From Candidatus Bathyarchaeota archaeon (GTDB lineage: Archaea; Thermoproteota; Bathyarchaeia; RBG-16-48-13; GCA-020355125): a stretch of 7,904 nucleotides of DNA. Positions 4,880-7,904 of the stretch are shown piece by piece. The notes under the pieces are model-generated. The model was not told the DNA's origin and did no database searches. It worked only from the letters and a program-made list of their open reading frames with translations. The translations under genes were made by a program, and so were the position numbers. The DNA lies in assembly GCA_030617005.1 (NCBI GenBank), contig JAUWWH010000027.1:1-7904 (forward strand). Direction: 5' to 3'. Each line of letters opens with the position of its first letter. Positions within the stretch are counted from its first letter, which is position 1.

Positions 4880-5389
4880 TTACCACTTATTTTTGTGGAT
4901 TATCTCTTCCATCTTTTTTCTTTTAGTCACTTTCTCCTTGACTTCATCAGGATACCCTAAAGGGGTCATAACTAATACCCGAATATGTGGTGGGATTTCC
5001 AGAATCTTTCTGACTACTGCCTCGTGAAACGCGCCGATCCAACAGGTCCCTAGACCTTCCTCAGTTGCTTGAAGAACCATACTCTGCATTGCAATAGCTC
5101 CATCTACCTTCCAAAAGTTTTCACCATCTCGAACCCCTGCGATCTTTGGATCAACACATACAACTATTATCACTGGAGCTTCATAGAACCAACTCCTACC
5201 ATAGACTTCCTTCATCTTTCTCCTAATTTCGTGATCCGTGATCACGATGAAATGCCATGGTTGCTTGTTAGCAGCTGAGGGTGAAAGTCTTCCCGCTTCA
5301 AGAACTCTAAAAAATTTCTCCTCCTCGATTCGTTTTACTTTATATTTCCTTATACTTCGTCTAACTCTAATAACCTCATTCACGTCCAA
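4880..5389 (-). CDS. Nitroreductase family protein (FMN-dependent oxidoreductase)
   Basis: This 169-residue protein is of the nitroreductase superfamily, which uses FMN in a homodimer to reduce varied substrates with NAD(P)H, or acts in other flavin chemistry. MDVNEVIRVRRSIRKYKVK (1-19) carries the RRSIR FMN-phosphate motif. AGRLSPSAANKQPWHFIVI (32-50) is the S-P-S-x-x-N-x-Q-PW-x-F box. DGAIAMQSMVLQATEEGLGT (96-115) with CWIGAF (116-121) is the dimer/FMN segment, and MTPLGYPDE (141-149) is the typical C-terminal GYP. The start is TTG at 5387-5389; it gives the family-typical MDVxExIxxRRSIR opening and no ATG is available. The protein is at the short end of the family, lacking insertions, like other archaeal members. 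The substrate cannot be told. It is co-directional with the GNAT gene, but the 165-bp gap and a T-rich terminator argue against a shared operon. Confidence 0.93.
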   Translation of the reverse strand: MDVNEVIRVRRSIRKYKVKRIEEEKFFRVLEAGRLSPSAANKQPWHFIVITDHEIRRKMKEVYGRSWFYEAPVIIVVCVDPKIAGVRDGENFWKVDGAIAMQSMVLQATEEGLGTCWIGAFHEAVVRKILEIPPHIRVLVMTPLGYPDEVKEKVTKRKKMEEIIHKNKW

Positions 5390-5529
5390 TTAAACGACAA
5401 GCCCCATTCTGTTTCTAATCAATATAATTCACGCATCCTATAAAAAAATTGTCAAAGCGAAAACTCTCCCACCTACATCTCTTTCTTCTTATTAAGTAGT
5501 TCATTCTACCGTTGAGAATCCTACACAAG

Positions 5530-5541
5530 AAAAATAAAAAA
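5530..5541 (-). terminator. Oligo-T terminator after the GNAT gene
   Basis: On the minus strand TTTTTTATTTTT occurs about 14 bases past the GNAT stop codon. A T-run of this kind with no hairpin is the common archaeal terminator. It separates the GNAT transcript from the nitroreductase gene downstream. Confidence 0.55.
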
Positions 5542-5554
5542 GGGGAATGGGGAA

Positions 5555-6055
5555 TCAGTGAATCAGATGCTTCGAGATAAATCTTAGAACTATTGAGGTT
5601 TCTATTTGTTTTTCTGGTATATCCCAATATTCTTGAAGAAGTCTATCCTTTTCCTTGAATGGTACTAATTTGAAACCGTGATTCTCATAGAAACGAATAG
5701 CCCAAAATGCATCTTCCCAAGTACCAACTAAAATCTCTGATGTTTCAGCTAAGTTAATCAGATACTTCAATAACTTACTTCCAATTCCTATTCCTTGATA
5801 CTTAGTAAGGACATAAGAATGTCGAATCAATGTAGCATCTTTAACAGATTGAATCCCCATCACTCCAACAAGAGAATCGTCTTTAAACCAACCGTAGAAA
5901 CTTACACCTGATTTAATTTCTCCTCTCAATTCTTCAGCTGGCATATAAGGTTCTTTCCATTTATCATTTGGAATTATGCCTTTATAAATCCGTGCAGCAT
6001 TATTAATGACTTTCAATAATGAATCAAAATCTGAAGAATATAATTTACGAATCAT
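5555..6055 (-). CDS. GNAT family N-acetyltransferase
   Basis: This 166-residue, single-domain acetyltransferase uses acetyl-CoA to acetylate an amine. The N-terminal strand and helices (MIRKLYSSDFDSLLKVINNA, 1-20) are followed by VSFYGWFKDDSLVGVMGIQS (51-70), the beta hairpin before motif A. HSYVLTKYQGIGIGSKLLKY (79-98) contains the Q-x-x-G-x-G pyrophosphate loop (Q87 to G92), and AIRFYENHGFKLV (119-131) is motif B with the Tyr and the F/Y-E-x-x-GF signature. The segment KGIIPNDKWKEPYMPAEEL (25-43) suits members that act on small molecules, but the substrate is unknown. Start ATG (6053-6055) has GGGG (6063-6066) seven bases upstream; an ATG at 6057-6059 is out of frame. The two flavoproteins and this acetyltransferase might serve xenobiotic handling, but that is speculation. 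Confidence 0.93.
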   Translation of the reverse strand: MIRKLYSSDFDSLLKVINNAARIYKGIIPNDKWKEPYMPAEELRGEIKSGVSFYGWFKDDSLVGVMGIQSVKDATLIRHSYVLTKYQGIGIGSKLLKYLINLAETSEILVGTWEDAFWAIRFYENHGFKLVPFKEKDRLLQEYWDIPEKQIETSIVLRFISKHLIH

Positions 6056-6101
6056 TCATTTACCCCTTCAGGAATCTATAGTGATTCTTCTTAAATATTT
6101 T

Positions 6102-6110
6102 AAATATAAA
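6102..6110 (-). promoter_or_regulatory. TATA box of the GNAT gene
   Basis: TTTATATTT on the minus strand would start transcription near 6080, giving a leader of about 25 bases that includes the GGGG ribosome binding site at 6063-6066. The surrounding sequence is A/T-rich in both directions. Confidence 0.5.
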
Positions 6111-6157
6111 TTTTGATTCTCACAAAAAACCGTTAAGGACTTTTTGTACCACACACA

Positions 6158-6165
6158 TTTAAATA
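6158..6165 (+). promoter_or_regulatory. TATA-like element upstream of the Orc1 region
   Basis: TTTAAATA is a strong archaeal TATA match. Transcription would begin near 6185-6190, downstream of the ATG at 6178 and about 190 bases before the Orc1 GTG. If it is the Orc1 promoter, the gene has an unusually long leader. A 7-bp inverted repeat (ACAAAAA 6122-6128 / TTTTTGT 6141-6147) lies just upstream. Confidence 0.4.
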
Positions 6166-6177
6166 CACGGGTAAACA

Positions 6178-6381
6178 ATGAAAAAATTGAAGGAAGTATA
6201 TGAAATTCAGGACTTTGATAGCGCTGAGGCTATTGGTTCTCCTATTATGGATTCTGTATCGTGGATGATACTTTCTTTTAAAAAAAGGTGGAACGTACCT
6301 TTAAGAGCAAGGGGGATCACGGCATGTTTGGCTTCGAAAACTTTAACTGTTTTTATCTCTTTTATTCTTACTGTTGAGTGA
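6178..6381 (+). CDS. Hypothetical 67-residue ORF upstream of orc1 (doubtful)
   Basis: An open frame from ATG 6178 ends at a TGA that overlaps the Orc1 GTG start by four bases (GTGA), the geometry of translational coupling. The first half is polar (MKKLKEVYEIQDFDSAEAIG) and the end is hydrophobic (TLTVFISFILTVE). I recognise no family. Against it: no ribosome binding site, the strong TATA at 6158 would start transcription inside the frame, and the composition is like the A/T-rich flank and unlike orc1. It may be chance open frame in the orc1 leader or the remains of a disrupted gene. Confidence 0.25.
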   Translation: MKKLKEVYEIQDFDSAEAIGSPIMDSVSWMILSFKKRWNVPLRARGITACLASKTLTVFISFILTVE

Positions 6382-7562
6382 CTGATTTGTCAAGGCTAAC
6401 CGTATTCAAGGATAAGAGTAGGCTTTCTCCTCGGTACGTGCCGAAAACGCTGCCCCACAGGGAGGATCAGATAGGTTTCCTTTTCAACATGTTTAACGAT
6501 GTCCTCAAGGACCCTTCACGAGTCTACCTGAGGCCTGTCCAAGTGGTAGGAGGTGTAGGAACCGGGAAGACATGTACCACAATACGATTCGCAGATAATT
6601 TTCAGCGGAAAGCCAGGGAGAGGAAGATCAATATACGACACGTCTACGCCAACCTGAAGCTCCAGGGTAGCAGCAGGACTATCCTCTATCGCTACATCCT
6701 CGATAACGCCGCGCCCGAGATCCGCACCGGTAGCCTCAGTGGGGACGAGATGCTCTACCAACTCGTCAAATACCTGAAGAACAGGAACATGTACCTCATT
6801 ATCTCCTTAGATGAGATCGAGTACTTCATGAGACACACCAAGGAACATCTCCTCTACGAATTTACTAGGATCAACGAGCTTACCCCAGAGAGACCTTGTG
6901 GTGTCGTCGGTCTAATTGTTATATCGAGAGGGACGGACTACTACAGCCTTTTAGACAAGTCTGAACTGAGCACCCTTGGGAGGAGCTACGTAAACTTCGA
7001 GCCCTACACAGCTAAACAGATCGGTGACATCCTCCTAGCGAGGTCAGAGGAGGCCTTCAAGAGAGGCGTCCTCCCTTATGAAGTGATTGAGTTCGTCAGT
7101 GATGTCACCGCGCCTCCACCCCTTAACGGGGATATGCGCTACGCCCTGGACATGCTCCTATACGCAGGCAACCTAGCGGACAACCTTGGATCCGATACTA
7201 TAAAGCTTGACTACATAAGGCGTGTGCACGGTGAATTATACCACGAAATAACCTCTGAGGACATCCTCGATCTCCCATACAACGAGAAGATCGTGTTGCT
7301 GGCCGTGGCTAGGGCCCTCCGGATCAAAAGATCCGCCTACGTTTCCTTCGAGGACATCAGGAGCGCGTGTGACCTTGCTTCAGAGGAGCTTGAAGTCAAG
7401 TTTGATAAATTGGATTACGCGCTTCAGGATCTGGACGATAGGGGGCTAGTCGACGTAAGGTCACTGGTCCAGATAGGGATCAGCGACATCCCTATAGAGG
7501 AACTCATCAGGTACCTCGACAATCTCATGGATAGGGTTAGAAGTGGTTTAAATGAGGACTAA
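6378..7562 (+). CDS. cdc6: Orc1/Cdc6-family DNA replication initiator (AAA+ ATPase)
   Basis: Archaeal Orc1/Cdc6 binds origin repeats, melts DNA and recruits MCM. In this 394-residue protein the N-terminus has the family lead-in VFKDKSRLSPRYVPKTLPHR (9-28). Walker A is GGVGTGKT (58-65), Walker B is IISLDE (141-146), and the sensor 2 block is LNGDMRYALDML (249-260) with R254. The C-terminal winged-helix domain starts near LPYNEKIVLLAV (299-310) and ends at IEELIRYLDNL (373-383). Sensor 1 reads VISRGTDY (181-188) where orthologues commonly have I-S-N, so the sensor Asn appears replaced. The GTG start directly follows a TGA and has no Shine-Dalgarno; a TTG at 6387 is the alternative. G+C is clearly higher than to the left. 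It overlaps the winged-helix gene by 11 bases, suggesting one transcript. It could be the chromosomal initiator or a plasmid-derived paralogue. Confidence 0.94.
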   Translation: MTDLSRLTVFKDKSRLSPRYVPKTLPHREDQIGFLFNMFNDVLKDPSRVYLRPVQVVGGVGTGKTCTTIRFADNFQRKARERKINIRHVYANLKLQGSSRTILYRYILDNAAPEIRTGSLSGDEMLYQLVKYLKNRNMYLIISLDEIEYFMRHTKEHLLYEFTRINELTPERPCGVVGLIVISRGTDYYSLLDKSELSTLGRSYVNFEPYTAKQIGDILLARSEEAFKRGVLPYEVIEFVSDVTAPPPLNGDMRYALDMLLYAGNLADNLGSDTIKLDYIRRVHGELYHEITSEDILDLPYNEKIVLLAVARALRIKRSAYVSFEDIRSACDLASEELEVKFDKLDYALQDLDDRGLVDVRSLVQIGISDIPIEELIRYLDNLMDRVRSGLNED

Positions 7563-7842
7563 GGATAAAGCATGGCGACAGATCGAGAAGGGGTTGGGTA
7601 GCATTGGACGGCTCAGGATACTCTGTGCTCTCGCTTCTAATGAATCACCCAGTCAAACTAAATATAGCCTAGAGAAAGTTACAGGCTTAAAACCTATGGG
7701 TGTGAGGAAGCACCTTAAAGTCCTCACAGACACGGGTTGGGTTAAAGAGCATGACTATAACCCTCCCGTCTATACAATGAATTTAGATGAACCGAAGGCT
7801 AGGTTTTTGATGGATTTCTTTAAGAAGATGGGTTGCCTTTAA
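7552..7842 (+). CDS. Winged-helix DNA-binding protein (ArsR-like) paired with orc1
   Basis: This 96-residue protein is one winged helix-turn-helix domain. Helix 1 is GRLRILCALASNES (19-32). The HTH is SLEKVTGLKPMGVRKHLKVL (39-58), with recognition helix PMGVRKHLKVLTD. The wing is GWVKEHDYNPPVYTMN (62-77), followed by a C-terminal helix (PKARFLMDFFKKMG, 81-94) that could serve dimerisation. It has no Cys pair like the metal-sensing ArsR proteins, only single Cys residues at 25 and 95. The ATG lies inside the last codons of orc1 (11-base overlap) with AGTGG (7542-7546) before it, so it is likely co-transcribed. A role in regulating orc1 or in assisting origin binding is inferred from position only. 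Confidence 0.86.
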   Translation: MRTKDKAWRQIEKGLGSIGRLRILCALASNESPSQTKYSLEKVTGLKPMGVRKHLKVLTDTGWVKEHDYNPPVYTMNLDEPKARFLMDFFKKMGCL

Positions 7843-7904
7843 CCTTTGGCAGATACCCCCTCCCCCCTAACGGTACGTGGTTGCATTAAAGCCAGTAGTA
7901 TTGG
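7843..7904. other. Right-end intergenic sequence with a C/G tract
   Basis: The last 62 bases hold no gene. CCCCCTCCCCCC (7856-7867) is the most G/C-biased run in the window. G-strings occur beside origin recognition boxes in archaea, but I see no CCAGTGGAAAC-like dyad next to it. Only two G-runs are present, too few for a G-quadruplex on their own. Confidence 0.3.

Noticed and set aside
4714..5574. 15-base near-repeat GAATCA-A/G-ATGCTTCG at 4714-4728 and 5560-5574
   Set aside because: With one mismatch this is expected by chance in a window of this size, and the second copy is part of the GNAT coding end.
5415..5627. Minus-strand frame overlapping the GNAT 3' end
   Set aside because: Different frame of the GNAT coding sequence and its terminator; no start signals and no family features.
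6516..6761. Minus-strand 81-codon frame inside orc1
   Set aside because: Shadow of the orc1 reading frame, which has complete AAA+ motifs.

Overview
This window is archaeal chromosomal DNA. The evidence is an archaeal-type ribosomal protein uS8, an Orc1/Cdc6 replication initiator, a tRNA-Cys with encoded CCA, A/T-rich TATA-like promoters in place of -10/-35 boxes, short or leaderless leaders, and several genes that seem to start with TTG. The gene styles (DUF1922-like zinc ribbon, Mrr-like small nuclease-fold protein, Orc1 with a partner winged-helix protein) remind me of the Bathyarchaeia and related Thermoproteota. That placement is an impression from family resemblance and has not been tested.

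Layout. At 1-179 (-) lies the N-terminal part of a zinc-ribbon protein that runs off the window. After about 400 bp of A/T-rich intergenic DNA with two perfect inverted repeats comes a small restriction-endonuclease-like protein (586-921, +), which converges on a stand-alone uS8 gene (1091-1483, -). A tRNA-Cys (1860-1935, +) and a 49-residue ribbon-helix-helix regulator (2129-2278, +) follow. A flavin-reductase-family protein (-) is divergent from a 339-residue HD-domain hydrolase (+). The 4187-4879 stretch is a graveyard: it holds a decayed zinc-ribbon repeat whose last CxxC cysteine is a TGA, and a possible frameshifted tail of another gene. Next, both on the minus strand, are a nitroreductase-family protein (4880-5389) and a GNAT acetyltransferase (5555-6055). 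The right end carries Orc1/Cdc6 (6378-7562, +) overlapping a small winged-helix protein (7552-7842, +).

The genes do not form one pathway. Most are monocistronic, separated by A/T-rich gaps, with their own promoters and mixed orientation, as expected of accessory chromosomal DNA in a streamlined archaeon. The exception is the Orc1-winged-helix pair, which overlaps by 11 bp and is visibly richer in G+C than anything to its left. That change starts almost exactly at the orc1 start codon, so the pair may be a replication module of different origin (integrated plasmid or element, or a recently acquired paralogue).

I found no CRISPR array, no intact transposase or integrase, no rRNA and no clear defence system. 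The most interesting items are the isolated uS8 gene, the compositional break at Orc1, the 13-bp inverted repeat at 373-414, and the decayed zinc-ribbon gene.
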